DNA of 64,000 nt from Fen-1254 sp963769605 (GTDB taxonomy: Bacteria; Bacteroidota; Ignavibacteria; UBA10030), in assembly GCA_963769605.1 (NCBI GenBank), contig CAVYML010000003.1, forward strand, positions 62,001 to 126,000, given 5' to 3'. The position numbers and the translations under genes are program-made. This document shows positions 53,517-62,141 of the stretch, piece by piece. Under the pieces are notes generated by a model. The model was not told the origin of the DNA, did no database searches, and worked only from the letters and a program-made list of their open reading frames with translations. How positions within the stretch are numbered: the first letter of the stretch is position 1; every line of letters starts with the position of its first letter.

Positions 53517-54188
53517 ATGAGGAAAATATTGATGATCGGTCTCGCAGCATCTTTCGTTTTATCGTCTGTCAGCGCACAAAAAAAGAAAGTACCGGTAACA
53601 GACAAAGAAAAAATCAGTTACTGCATTGGAGTGAATCTGGGCCAAAATTTTGCCATGCAGGGAATCGATGTCGATCCGAATATGCTGCTTCTGGGAATAA
53701 AAGATATTCTTTCGAAAAAGTCACCGGCGATGACCGATCAAGATATGCAAACGACCATGATGAATTTCCAAAAAAGCTTGATCACCAAAGCAGGAGAAAA
53801 GAACAAGAAAGAAGGAGAAGCTTTTCTTGAAGCCAATAAAAATAAAGCAGATGTTGTAACGCTTCCGAGCGGGCTTCAATATAAGGTTATCAGCATGGGA
53901 AACGGTCCTAAACCGACAGCGACACAAACCGTAAAATGCAATTATCGCGGAATGCTCGTAAACGGCAAAGAATTTGACAATTCGTATAAGCGCGGGACAC
54001 CTGCGGAGCTTCCGCTCGATCATGTCATTAAGGGATGGGCAGATGGCATCCAGTTGATGCCGACCGGTTCCAAATGGGAATTTTATATTCCTTCCGACCT
54101 TGCATACGGAGAACAGGGAGAGCCCAGGGGAGGTATCGGCCCGAATTCTGTTCTGATCTTTGAAGTCGAATTACTCGAAATCAAATAG
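53517..54188 (+). CDS. FKBP-type peptidylprolyl isomerase
   Basis: This 223-residue foldase has a signal peptide ending V-S-A-Q (about 20), an N-terminal FKBP_N dimerisation domain (D-K-E-K-I-S-Y-C-I-G-V-N-L-G-Q) and a C-terminal FKBP domain with V-K-C-N-Y-R-G-M-L-V-N-G-K-E-F-D-N-S-Y and F-Y-I-P-S-D-L-A-Y-G. This is the FkpA/MIP pattern. The start could be 53508 or 53517; 53517 gives the cleaner signal peptide. Acts on exported proteins in the periplasm. Ends 5 bp before the DedA gene. Confidence 0.93.
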   Translation: MRKILMIGLAASFVLSSVSAQKKKVPVTDKEKISYCIGVNLGQNFAMQGIDVDPNMLLLGIKDILSKKSPAMTDQDMQTTMMNFQKSLITKAGEKNKKEGEAFLEANKNKADVVTLPSGLQYKVISMGNGPKPTATQTVKCNYRGMLVNGKEFDNSYKRGTPAELPLDHVIKGWADGIQLMPTGSKWEFYIPSDLAYGEQGEPRGGIGPNSVLIFEVELLEIK

Positions 54189-54193
54189 TCTTT

Positions 54194-54853
54194 GTGGAAG
54201 TATTTCAGCATCCGATAGAATTTATTCTCCATTTGGACAAATTTCTGCCTGTCCTCTGTCATCAGTACGGCGTTTGGATTTACGGCATACTGTGCATAAT
54301 TATTTTTTGCGAAACAGGATTGGTAGTCACGCCGTTCTTGCCGGGGGATTCGCTGCTCTTCGCTGTCGGGTCGCTTGCGGCTCTGGGAGCGATGCGGGTA
54401 GAATTTGCAATTCCGCTTCTGCTGTGTGCCGCACTCATGGGCGACAATACGAATTATTGGATAGGCCGGAAGATTGGTCCGAAGGTTTTCAGCAGCGATC
54501 ATTCAAGATTCTTTAACAAAGAATATTTGGATCGAACCCATTTATTTTATGAAAAATATGGGAAAGCTGCCGTTATCATCGCGCGGTTCCTTCCGATTAT
54601 TCGCACGTTTGCACCTTTTGTGGCCGGTATTGGGAAAATGCGTTATCGCATTTTCCTTCTCTTCAGCGTTATCGGTGCAGCGCTGTGGGTAAATCTTTTC
54701 GCTCTCGCCGGATTTTATTTCGGCAATATTCCGTTTGTCAAACAGAATTTTTCGATAGTCGTCATAGCTCTGGTGCTGATCCCCGGATTGCCTGCCCTTT
54801 TCGAATTTCTGCGCCAATTAAAAGCCCGGTGGAAAAGAAAAACAATTGCCTAA
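54194..54853 (+). CDS. DedA/VTT-family membrane protein
   Basis: This 219-residue membrane protein starts with GTG. Family motifs F-L-P-G-D-S-L-L-F-A-V-G and A-R-F-L-P-I-I-R-T-F-A-P-F-V-A-G are intact. DedA proteins are membrane transporters or lipid scramblases, with members moving undecaprenyl phosphate or phosphatidylethanolamine; specificity cannot be read here. It has about five membrane helices and a basic C-terminus. It is coupled with the FKBP gene upstream, probably only for transcription. Confidence 0.92.
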   Translation: MEVFQHPIEFILHLDKFLPVLCHQYGVWIYGILCIIIFCETGLVVTPFLPGDSLLFAVGSLAALGAMRVEFAIPLLLCAALMGDNTNYWIGRKIGPKVFSSDHSRFFNKEYLDRTHLFYEKYGKAAVIIARFLPIIRTFAPFVAGIGKMRYRIFLLFSVIGAALWVNLFALAGFYFGNIPFVKQNFSIVVIALVLIPGLPALFEFLRQLKARWKRKTIA

Positions 54854-55075
54854 GATTCTGTTTTTTTTAGCCGACCGGTCGCTTTTAAAGATTGTCATCT
54901 GTTTCCCAGAGTTGAGATTTTTTTTGATATAATTGCACAGCGAAGAATATTTTGTCCACAATGGATTTCTTGTCGCGGATATAATCAAACCAGCGATAGC
55001 CTTCTCTTCAATAAAAATTCGCATTACAAGAATAATAAAATATTTCAGTCTGCACAAAAATTTCTCAAATCGGCG

Positions 55076-56449
55076 TTAAAGTCCTTCTTGTGCAATCAGG
55101 TAAGCAAGGATTGCGACAGCGGAAGAACCGAGAGCTAATTCCCGTTCGTTGACGTTTTCCAGAATATCGCTGTCGGAATGGTGATAATCGAAATATTTCT
55201 GTCCGTCGACTTGCAAGCCGATCGTAATCACACCGTTGTATCCGAGCGGTGAAATATCCGCCCCTCCGTGGCCGTACACAAAACGCTCCGCTCCAATTGG
55301 TTTGAAATATTGCGAATATTTTTGAAGTTTGAGCAGAGCTGAAGAATCACCGACACTGAAACCGCGCGGGGAAAAACCGCCTGCATCCGTTTCAATGGCG
55401 GCAATATGTTTTTCATTCGGAATATGTTCTGCCGCATACACAAGCCCTCCGTTGACCCCGTTCTCTTCATTCATAAAAAGAACGACACGAATCGTTCGCT
55501 TCGGAATGAGCCCAAGTTCTTTGATAAGGTGGAGCGCTTCCAGTACATGAGCGCAGCCCGCTCCGTCGTCATGTGCACCCTGGCCTTTATCCCAGCTGTC
55601 TAAATGCGCACCGATAACGATAAGCTCCTCCGGTTTTTCCGAACCGCGGATTTCGCCGAGAACATTATCCGATTGGACATCAGGCAGCATTGCACAGCCG
55701 AGTTTCAGCGTCACCCGAACATTTTTTCCGCGTGCAAGAAGAGCACTGATAGTATCCGCGTCGTTCGTGCTCACAGCAGCAGCGGGAATTTTAGGAGTCG
55801 TTTCGTAATGCATTTGTCCCGTATGCGGAATATCATCATGCCTTGTTGTCATGGAACGAACAAGCGCTGCGATTGCTCCGGCTCTTTCCGCTTCAACGGC
55901 TCCCCGAGTGCGCTGATCGACGGCCCGGCCGTACGCTTCTCCCGGATTAACCAGACCGGGATCCATCGGGCGGTTGAAAAGAATGATTTTTCCCTTTCCC
56001 TTGTCGCCAAAAACCTTCAATGCTTCCCACGAATCGACTTCAACAATGTCTCCCGAAACTCCTTCCGGAGAAGTCCCGACACTTCCGCCGAGTGCGCAAA
56101 GATGCAAGGCAACTTCTTTTTTTCCATTGACGGAATATGTCCCACTCTCCGTTCCCCGGATCCAATGCGGAACCTGAACCGGTTGCAACCGGACGTTTTG
56201 AAATCCTAAATCGTTCATGGTCATTCTTGCCCACTTGACGGCAGCTGCGGCCTGTGCAGATCCGGCTATCCGTGCGCCGATGTGTGTACAGAGATCGGTC
56301 AAAATCGAGTACGCGGTATTCTCTTGAAGGGCCGCGCGTGAAACGTAAACGGCAAGAGAATCGTAAGATATAAATGCCGGTTGAGCGGATGAAATATGAA
56401 CAATGAATAAAAAACTTCCTGCAAGGAAAAAAATTCGGGTGCTCGTCAT
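55076..56449 (-). CDS. Secreted M28-family peptidase
   Basis: This 457-residue zinc peptidase starts at ATG 56449, giving a signal peptide ending I-S-S-A-Q. It has a protease-associated segment in the middle and M28 metal ligands: G-A-H-L-D-S-W-D-K-G-Q-G-A-H-D-D-G-A-G (His and Asp), N-E-E-N-G (Glu pair), E-T-D-A-G-G and a late Y-H-H-S-D-S-D. It resembles carboxypeptidase Q-like aminopeptidases. Seven extra residues upstream are possible. It is on the minus strand, 24 bp downstream of the dehydrogenase gene stop, probably cotranscribed. Confidence 0.9.
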   Translation of the reverse strand: MTSTRIFFLAGSFLFIVHISSAQPAFISYDSLAVYVSRAALQENTAYSILTDLCTHIGARIAGSAQAAAAVKWARMTMNDLGFQNVRLQPVQVPHWIRGTESGTYSVNGKKEVALHLCALGGSVGTSPEGVSGDIVEVDSWEALKVFGDKGKGKIILFNRPMDPGLVNPGEAYGRAVDQRTRGAVEAERAGAIAALVRSMTTRHDDIPHTGQMHYETTPKIPAAAVSTNDADTISALLARGKNVRVTLKLGCAMLPDVQSDNVLGEIRGSEKPEELIVIGAHLDSWDKGQGAHDDGAGCAHVLEALHLIKELGLIPKRTIRVVLFMNEENGVNGGLVYAAEHIPNEKHIAAIETDAGGFSPRGFSVGDSSALLKLQKYSQYFKPIGAERFVYGHGGADISPLGYNGVITIGLQVDGQKYFDYHHSDSDILENVNERELALGSSAVAILAYLIAQEGL

Positions 56450-56473
56450 ATCTTTTATTCTTTGAGCCATGGG

Positions 56474-57259
56474 TTATTTTGTGCCGTGAAGTTTTTCTAC
56501 AATATTCATGAGCCATTGCCGCGGCATGAATCGTGTCGAAAATGCACTGAGAGTATTGAGAGTTCCAGTAACAACGATCGGTTTACCTTTCAGAAGGCCT
56601 CGATAACCGATTGCGGCGACCTCTTCCGCACTCATAACAGACATGCGTTTAAAAATATTTGCATGTGCCATGCCGGCGCGTGCCTGGAATCCGGTATTGG
56701 TCGGACCGGGGCAAAGTGCCGTGACTGTAATGCCGCTGGAACGTACTTCATGCGAAAGAGCTGCTGAAAAACTCAAAACGTAGGCTTTGGAAGCGTAATA
56801 GACTGCCATCCCCGGTCCAGGAAGAAAGGCGGCAGTCGATGCGACGTTTAGAATTTTTCCCTGCTTCCGCTGAATCATATCGGGCAAAAAAAGACGTGTC
56901 AAATGCGTGAGCGCGGTTATGTTGACCTGCAGCATTTCGAGCTGGTCGGAAAGACTGAGCCGGGAAAATTCTCCCAATAAACCGAAGCCCGCATTATTCA
57001 CTAAAATGTCGACTTCGATCATTTCCGCATGCAGAGCCTGATACATTTCATCAGGAGTTGTCGAGACGGCGAGGTCTTTGAGACAATGTTTGATGTCGAT
57101 ATTATATTGCCGCTCCCAGCGATCTTTGATCGATGTGAGCTTTTCAAGATTTCTGCCGGTTAAAGCGAGGTTATAACCGTTACGCGCGAAAATTTCTGCA
57201 AGTGCGTAACCAATACCCCCGGTTGCGCCTGTAATAAGAACTGTCTGTTTTGCTTTCAT
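56474..57259 (-). CDS. Short-chain dehydrogenase/reductase
   Basis: This 261-residue oxidoreductase of the classical SDR family has the cofactor-binding T-G-A-T-G-G-I-G motif near residue 10, N-N-A-G-F-G and the active-site Y-Y-A-S-K. ATG 57259 has GGGAGAACAAG upstream and gives the family start M-K-A-K-Q-T-V-L-I-T-G-A. The frame continues 35 codons upstream but without family match. Substrate unknown; the closest group by eye is the DltE/YdfG-like SDRs. It precedes the M28 gene on the same strand. Confidence 0.92.
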   Translation of the reverse strand: MKAKQTVLITGATGGIGYALAEIFARNGYNLALTGRNLEKLTSIKDRWERQYNIDIKHCLKDLAVSTTPDEMYQALHAEMIEVDILVNNAGFGLLGEFSRLSLSDQLEMLQVNITALTHLTRLFLPDMIQRKQGKILNVASTAAFLPGPGMAVYYASKAYVLSFSAALSHEVRSSGITVTALCPGPTNTGFQARAGMAHANIFKRMSVMSAEEVAAIGYRGLLKGKPIVVTGTLNTLSAFSTRFMPRQWLMNIVEKLHGTK

Positions 57260-57318
57260 CTTGTTCTCCCCGTTTCGAATAGTTCTTTCATTTTTAAGGA
57301 TGTTGTCGCGTTCTGAAA

Positions 57319-58749
57319 TTAATGTGTATAGAGTTCTATCATTCGTTCGATTGCAGCCGAACAAACCGGATCATAATCGATCGGGTTAAGTGTGAACATT
57401 TTGCAATCAATCGATGGACGATACAATCCCTTGGACATGTATCCGGCTCCTTCAAAGGCGCCGACTTTGCCTGACCATTGAGAATCTTGGAGAATAGCTC
57501 TCGATTGTTTCAACAAGGTCTCACGCTTCTCATAGTAATCGGGAGCCAAACGATCGAGCCGGCCCCGCAGCACTTCGATGCTGTCGTATTCCTTTTTTTT
57601 CCATGGTGTCGGAAGAGGAACATCTTTTGATACGAACTGTTTCCATTTTAAAGTTTTGGGTGTGTTCATACGGGTTATGTTCGGTTCCCATGGCTCGACT
57701 CCCATTGGGTAAAAATCGTTGTACGAAACCTGTGAACTGTAATATTCATCTGCCAGTCCGCCGAAACAATGTCCGAATTCATGCACATAGACATAATCAC
57801 GTTCCCATTCCTGTCCCGGCTGAACCGCTTTCGTAAAACATGTTGTATACAGGTTGAAAATACCGCCGCCGCCGTATCTGTTATCGTTCACAAGGATTGT
57901 AATAAAATCATACGGTACGGTACCGGCGATATCCCGCAGCGTCCGGTTCTCCTCGGTCAGGATATAACGGATTGAGCCGAAGGTGTTATACGTTGTTCCG
58001 AGCGCCGTATTTTTCCAGATATTTTGATCGGGCTTGTCGATTCCGGAATCTTTGGATACGACTTCCAGCGCCCTGACATTGAAGTCTTCTTTATGTTTTT
58101 TAAACGGTTGATACGAGAAGAGCGTTTCTGTAAAATATTTTGCATCGTTCCGAAATTTTTCCAAATCGTCTTTTGTATAACCGTCGCCGACAATGAGGAT
58201 ATCGACCCTCTTTTCAACAGGACCGTTGATCATGATGTCGAATTCCTTAAACGGGGAAGCGCGTTTTTCCCGATTGACGAGGGTCGGATCGTTCGGATCA
58301 ATAACAACGGAAAAGATCTCACGAAAAGCCATCATCTCTCCCGGAGCAACGAATTTATCCCTGCGAAAAAAAGCGGCCATAACTTTTCTTTTCGGAAAGG
58401 GAAAACGAACGGTTTCATGGAAAGTCTTCCATGTTCCATTGATAGATTCATCCGTAGTCTGCCATTCGTTGAAGAGCGTTGAATAACCGCGAGAATAAAG
58501 GAGCGTGCCGGTTTGCAGGTCGCTTATTGTGACAAAACTGTCGCCGAGATTAAGCGTATCGAGAAGGCACTTTGTACTGCCCGACCATGCGGATTCTTCA
58601 TACACTTTATCCAGAGTGATATACTCTTTTCCTTTTGTGCCGATATGGTAATAATCGACACGCATCGTCGTGTTGAGAAAAAAGACGTCGTATGTCTGGC
58701 TGAAGAGAAGCCCTGAAAAAACGATGCAAAGAACTAGGAGTCTTTTCAT
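57319..58749 (-). CDS. Secreted M64-family metallopeptidase
   Basis: This 476-residue protein has a signal peptide (1-17, F-S-Q) and an M64 (IgA peptidase-like) catalytic domain. The zinc motif is H323-E-F-G-H327 followed by C-F-G-G-L-A-D334, the HExxH...D pattern of the family, in Y-V-H-E-F-G-H-C-F-G-G-L-A-D-E-Y-Y. The N-terminal 150 residues form the family-associated M64_N domain. M64 founding members cleave immunoglobulin A, but most relatives in environmental bacteria have unknown substrates. It ends 60 bp upstream of the dehydrogenase gene. Confidence 0.93.
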   Translation of the reverse strand: MKRLLVLCIVFSGLLFSQTYDVFFLNTTMRVDYYHIGTKGKEYITLDKVYEESAWSGSTKCLLDTLNLGDSFVTISDLQTGTLLYSRGYSTLFNEWQTTDESINGTWKTFHETVRFPFPKRKVMAAFFRRDKFVAPGEMMAFREIFSVVIDPNDPTLVNREKRASPFKEFDIMINGPVEKRVDILIVGDGYTKDDLEKFRNDAKYFTETLFSYQPFKKHKEDFNVRALEVVSKDSGIDKPDQNIWKNTALGTTYNTFGSIRYILTEENRTLRDIAGTVPYDFITILVNDNRYGGGGIFNLYTTCFTKAVQPGQEWERDYVYVHEFGHCFGGLADEYYSSQVSYNDFYPMGVEPWEPNITRMNTPKTLKWKQFVSKDVPLPTPWKKKEYDSIEVLRGRLDRLAPDYYEKRETLLKQSRAILQDSQWSGKVGAFEGAGYMSKGLYRPSIDCKMFTLNPIDYDPVCSAAIERMIELYTH

Positions 58750-59010
58750 AAAAAAGTTCTCTTATGATGAAAAAGGACAATAAATTTAATGTACGACAGC
58801 ATCAATGGACAAACAAGGAAAATGTCCGAAAAGTGTGCTTGACATTAACCCGAAAAAGGTCGAATTTTGCTATAGAAAGATTAAAGAATAGTCCTTTACC
58901 GGAAACGTTTGCTCCGTGATACAGATCATGAGTGTGTATACGTTGATACACAGCACAGCGTTTGAGCTATTCTAGTATTATTATACACCCATCATTAAGA
59001 GGGGTTTGTC
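58750..59010. other. Divergent intergenic region with inverted repeat
   Basis: Lies between the minus-strand M64 gene and the plus-strand caspase gene. An extended -10-like TGCTATAGA (58869-58877) has TTGACA (58839-58844) farther off than normal. A palindrome TGTGTAT-ACGTTG-ATACACA (58933-58952) about 60 bp before the caspase ATG is a possible regulator site. Neither is certain. Confidence 0.35.
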
Positions 59011-61422
59011 ATGGAAGTTAAAAAGATATTCAGGATCGTGGCCGCAGCACTGTGTTGGGCTGGTATTGCATCGGCACAGCAAGCGCCATATATCGATCAG
59101 CAGCAGCCGATAGAAATGCTCAACGCGCCGATCTATCGAAGTGCGTATTCCAATAGAGCGAACATTTTTTGTTTTGTCGGAAGCAATAACAGCATAAAGA
59201 TAGTTGATGCTGTCACAATGAAAGAACGAATTAATATCCCTTCGATTGCTTCAAAAATCGAAGCGCTATGCTTTTCAAAATCCGGTAAATTCCTGGCTCT
59301 TGGCACTCAAGAAGGGAAAGTAACCGTTGTGAATATGACTTCCGGAAGCGCTGTTTCCACATTCTCTCCTAATGATAACGGTATCGTATCCCTTGCATTT
59401 CAGGAGGATGGCTGGGTCTTTTCCGCCGGCGGTGATAGGACCGTTGTGATTTCAGAAGCCGCAAGCGGTAACGAATTGGCAAAAATCTCCGACATGTCGG
59501 AAGATATAACAGGAATGGCTCTTGCTTCATCTGGAAAATATTTTGCCGTAGGGAATTATATGGGGACGATCCAGATATATGCCGTCGCGCAGCAAACGAA
59601 GATGCAAACACTCACAGATGCTAAGGAAAAAATTAGTATTCTATCGTATACGAGTGATGGGAAATTATTGATTGCGGGCACTGCCTTGGGCGGTCTCTAT
59701 GTATGGGATGCGCAAACATACCTTTTAAAGGCAAAATGGAACGATCAAAAAGGGAAAATATTGTCGGCAACTGTCGATCCTCAAACGCGATGGCTGGTAA
59801 CGGCGGCTTCGGATAGTACGATCCATTTTTATGATTTAGCAAAACAAACGCCGATGCGGTTTATGAAAGGTCAAGGTTGCGTTCCATCTTCTGTTACGTT
59901 CGTAAATGACGAAATGCTGATCGTAGGAACAAGCAAAGGGACGATCGAACGATGGAAAGTGTCGATGACTCCACCCGACACAACACCTCCGACACTTGTT
60001 ATCAGTCAGCCTGGCAATACAACGGAACAAGCTCCGATGAAATTCTTCGGTGATGTACAAACCGTCAGCGGTTTTGCCTATGACGACTCTGGAATCAAAG
60101 AACTTTCGATCAACGGTATGCCGATAAAATTCGATTCGTTTACACCTCCGGATTCATTAAAAATACCGGCATCCATGAAATCGGTTAAATTTTCTGCGAA
60201 CATGAAGCTCGACGCGCCCGGACTCAATGTCTTTCAGATTGTTACCAAAGATTTGTTTGGCCATGTTACGCAAGGAAAGTGTTGCATTTTTAAATTAGGT
60301 AAAGATCAAGCGCTTGAAATTGTGATGCCGTCTGATAATGCAGAAACAGATTTGGTTTCGATTCCGATACGATTTCGCGCATGGTTCGATATCAGTAATT
60401 ATTCCATCTCTGCCAACATGACCGACATTATCAGCGGCCAGGAACCAAGCTTAAGTGTGTCGAAGAACGCTATCGATGAAACCGTACCGCTGCTCGTCGG
60501 CTACAATCAAATTCAACTGACGGTTGTCGATAAATCGGGAAATCAGTATGTTAAAACACTTGGCGTTACACGGAAGGCGAATATGACATATAATACGCCT
60601 GCGCCTTCTTCTTCGCCTCAAAAATCACGTGGAGCCGCATCGGGTCCGCAGCACTGGGCTGTTGTCGTGGGTATCTCAGAATATCAAAATCCAGGTATTC
60701 CAAGCCTGAAATACGCGGATAAAGATGCCGAGGCAATAGCTGATTTTCTGCGTAAGCCCGAAGGAGGCGGATATGATTCAGATCATCTTCGTGTTCTGTT
60801 GAACAAAGATGCAACGCTTTCCGGCGTGAAGGATGCCTTGATCAATTTCCTCTCACAGGCGATCGATATGGATCTGGTGATGATATATTTTGCCGGCCAT
60901 GGGGCGCCAGAACCATCCCGTCCGCAAAATGTCTATTTGTTGACCACAGACAGCGATCCGAATGCACTGGGCACGACAGCGTTTCCTATGTGGGATATAC
61001 AGACAGTACTTGCCCGGTATATTAATGCAAAGCGAGTAGTTGTATTTACCGATGCATGTCACAGCGGCAACATCAGTGCGGATTTTGCAACGCGGGGACT
61101 CAGTTCAACGGAAGATAATCTGGTCAATCAATCTCTCACCGACCTTTCAAAGACGAAACCAGGCATCGTGGTCTTTACGGCAAGCGCTGCAGGCGAGGTT
61201 TCTCAGGAATATCCGGAATTCGGACATGGTGTTTTTACGTATTACATGCTGGAGGGACTCGAAGGCAAAGCGGATTATAACAACGACTATACGGTAACGA
61301 TTAACGAACTGATGCAGTATGTTGAAGAACAGGTAAAACGAAAAACCCATGGCGCGCAGAATCCGACGCGCAGCCAGACGGAATATGATAAAGAAATGAC
61401 GATTTCAATTCTTCCACATTAA
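59011..61422 (+). CDS. Secreted WD40-repeat protein with caspase-like domain
   Basis: This 803-residue protein starts with a signal peptide (ends I-A-S-A-Q, about 23). Residues about 40-325 are WD40-type propeller repeats (A-L-C-F-S-K-S-G-K-F-L-A-L-G-T, M-A-L-A-S-S-G-K-Y-F-A-V-G-N and L-S-Y-T-S-D-G-K-L-L-I-A-G-T). An Ig-like stretch follows, then a Peptidase C14 caspase domain from about 548. Its catalytic pair is H630 (Y-F-A-G-H-G-A) and C683 (T-D-A-C-H-S-G), both present. Export makes this a periplasmic or surface protease rather than a cytoplasmic one. It is followed at 17 bp by a DUF4384 gene and then a CHASE2 cyclase. Confidence 0.93.
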   Translation: MEVKKIFRIVAAALCWAGIASAQQAPYIDQQQPIEMLNAPIYRSAYSNRANIFCFVGSNNSIKIVDAVTMKERINIPSIASKIEALCFSKSGKFLALGTQEGKVTVVNMTSGSAVSTFSPNDNGIVSLAFQEDGWVFSAGGDRTVVISEAASGNELAKISDMSEDITGMALASSGKYFAVGNYMGTIQIYAVAQQTKMQTLTDAKEKISILSYTSDGKLLIAGTALGGLYVWDAQTYLLKAKWNDQKGKILSATVDPQTRWLVTAASDSTIHFYDLAKQTPMRFMKGQGCVPSSVTFVNDEMLIVGTSKGTIERWKVSMTPPDTTPPTLVISQPGNTTEQAPMKFFGDVQTVSGFAYDDSGIKELSINGMPIKFDSFTPPDSLKIPASMKSVKFSANMKLDAPGLNVFQIVTKDLFGHVTQGKCCIFKLGKDQALEIVMPSDNAETDLVSIPIRFRAWFDISNYSISANMTDIISGQEPSLSVSKNAIDETVPLLVGYNQIQLTVVDKSGNQYVKTLGVTRKANMTYNTPAPSSSPQKSRGAASGPQHWAVVVGISEYQNPGIPSLKYADKDAEAIADFLRKPEGGGYDSDHLRVLLNKDATLSGVKDALINFLSQAIDMDLVMIYFAGHGAPEPSRPQNVYLLTTDSDPNALGTTAFPMWDIQTVLARYINAKRVVVFTDACHSGNISADFATRGLSSTEDNLVNQSLTDLSKTKPGIVVFTASAAGEVSQEYPEFGHGVFTYYMLEGLEGKADYNNDYTVTINELMQYVEEQVKRKTHGAQNPTRSQTEYDKEMTISILPH

Positions 61423-61439
61423 GAAAACGAGGAAAGTAT

Positions 61440-62141
61440 ATGCGATACATAATAATTTGTCTCACTCTTGCCGGCCTTTTTTTGCTGCCGGCACACAGCA
61501 AAGCCCAATCGAACACGCCTTCGGCAGCGGTTCAAACAGATGTTCCCAATATCGACTTTCAATGGTCATTCGGAGCACTCATCGGGAGCGATAAGAAGTT
61601 CGTCAGCATAACCCACGATACCACGCTGAAAAGCGGCGAAGAAATTAAAATGATGGTACAGCTGAACAAAGAAAGTTTTATCTACGTCCTGCATTATGAT
61701 GCACAGGGAGGTATCCATTTGTTGTTTCCCTATGAGTTAAGTCAATTCCAATCGGATGATTATGTCCTTCAAAAAAATTACTATATCCGGAAAGGACGAA
61801 CATGGATGATGCTGGATAAAAATCCAGGAAAAGAAGTGTTTTTCATCGTTGCATCGACAGAACGGCAGCTGGATCTTGAGCGGAAGATCACTGAATATCT
61901 TACGTCTGCTGATGATGCGAAAAAGCAATCACTGGCGGACAATGTTGTAACCGAGATACGGGATTTGCGGAAACAGTACACATCATTTGCAGCTCTTGCA
62001 GAAAAGCCGATTCCAATCGGAGGCAATATTCGTGATATCAAGAACACGCAGGAAACGCGGAAGATCGATGTCGCAGATATTGCAATCGACATCATCGCAA
62101 AGAATTTTTACAGCAAGACGATAACCATTGACCACCAGTAA
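61440..62141 (+). CDS. DUF4384-domain secreted protein
   Basis: This 233-residue protein has a signal peptide (M-R-Y-I-I-I-C-L-T-L-A-G-L-F-L-L-P-A-H-S, K-A-Q) and a DUF4384 domain, with L-K-S-G-E-E-I-K-M-M-V-Q-L-N-K-E-S and Y-V-L-H-Y-D-A-Q-G-G-I-H-L-L-F-P. This domain commonly sits beside or in caspase and other signal proteins, with unknown function. G-A-G-G-A-A-A ahead of ATG sets the start. It follows the caspase gene by 17 bp and overlaps the CHASE2 cyclase gene by 13 bp, so all three are one operon. Confidence 0.88.
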   Translation: MRYIIICLTLAGLFLLPAHSKAQSNTPSAAVQTDVPNIDFQWSFGALIGSDKKFVSITHDTTLKSGEEIKMMVQLNKESFIYVLHYDAQGGIHLLFPYELSQFQSDDYVLQKNYYIRKGRTWMMLDKNPGKEVFFIVASTERQLDLERKITEYLTSADDAKKQSLADNVVTEIRDLRKQYTSFAALAEKPIPIGGNIRDIKNTQETRKIDVADIAIDIIAKNFYSKTITIDHQ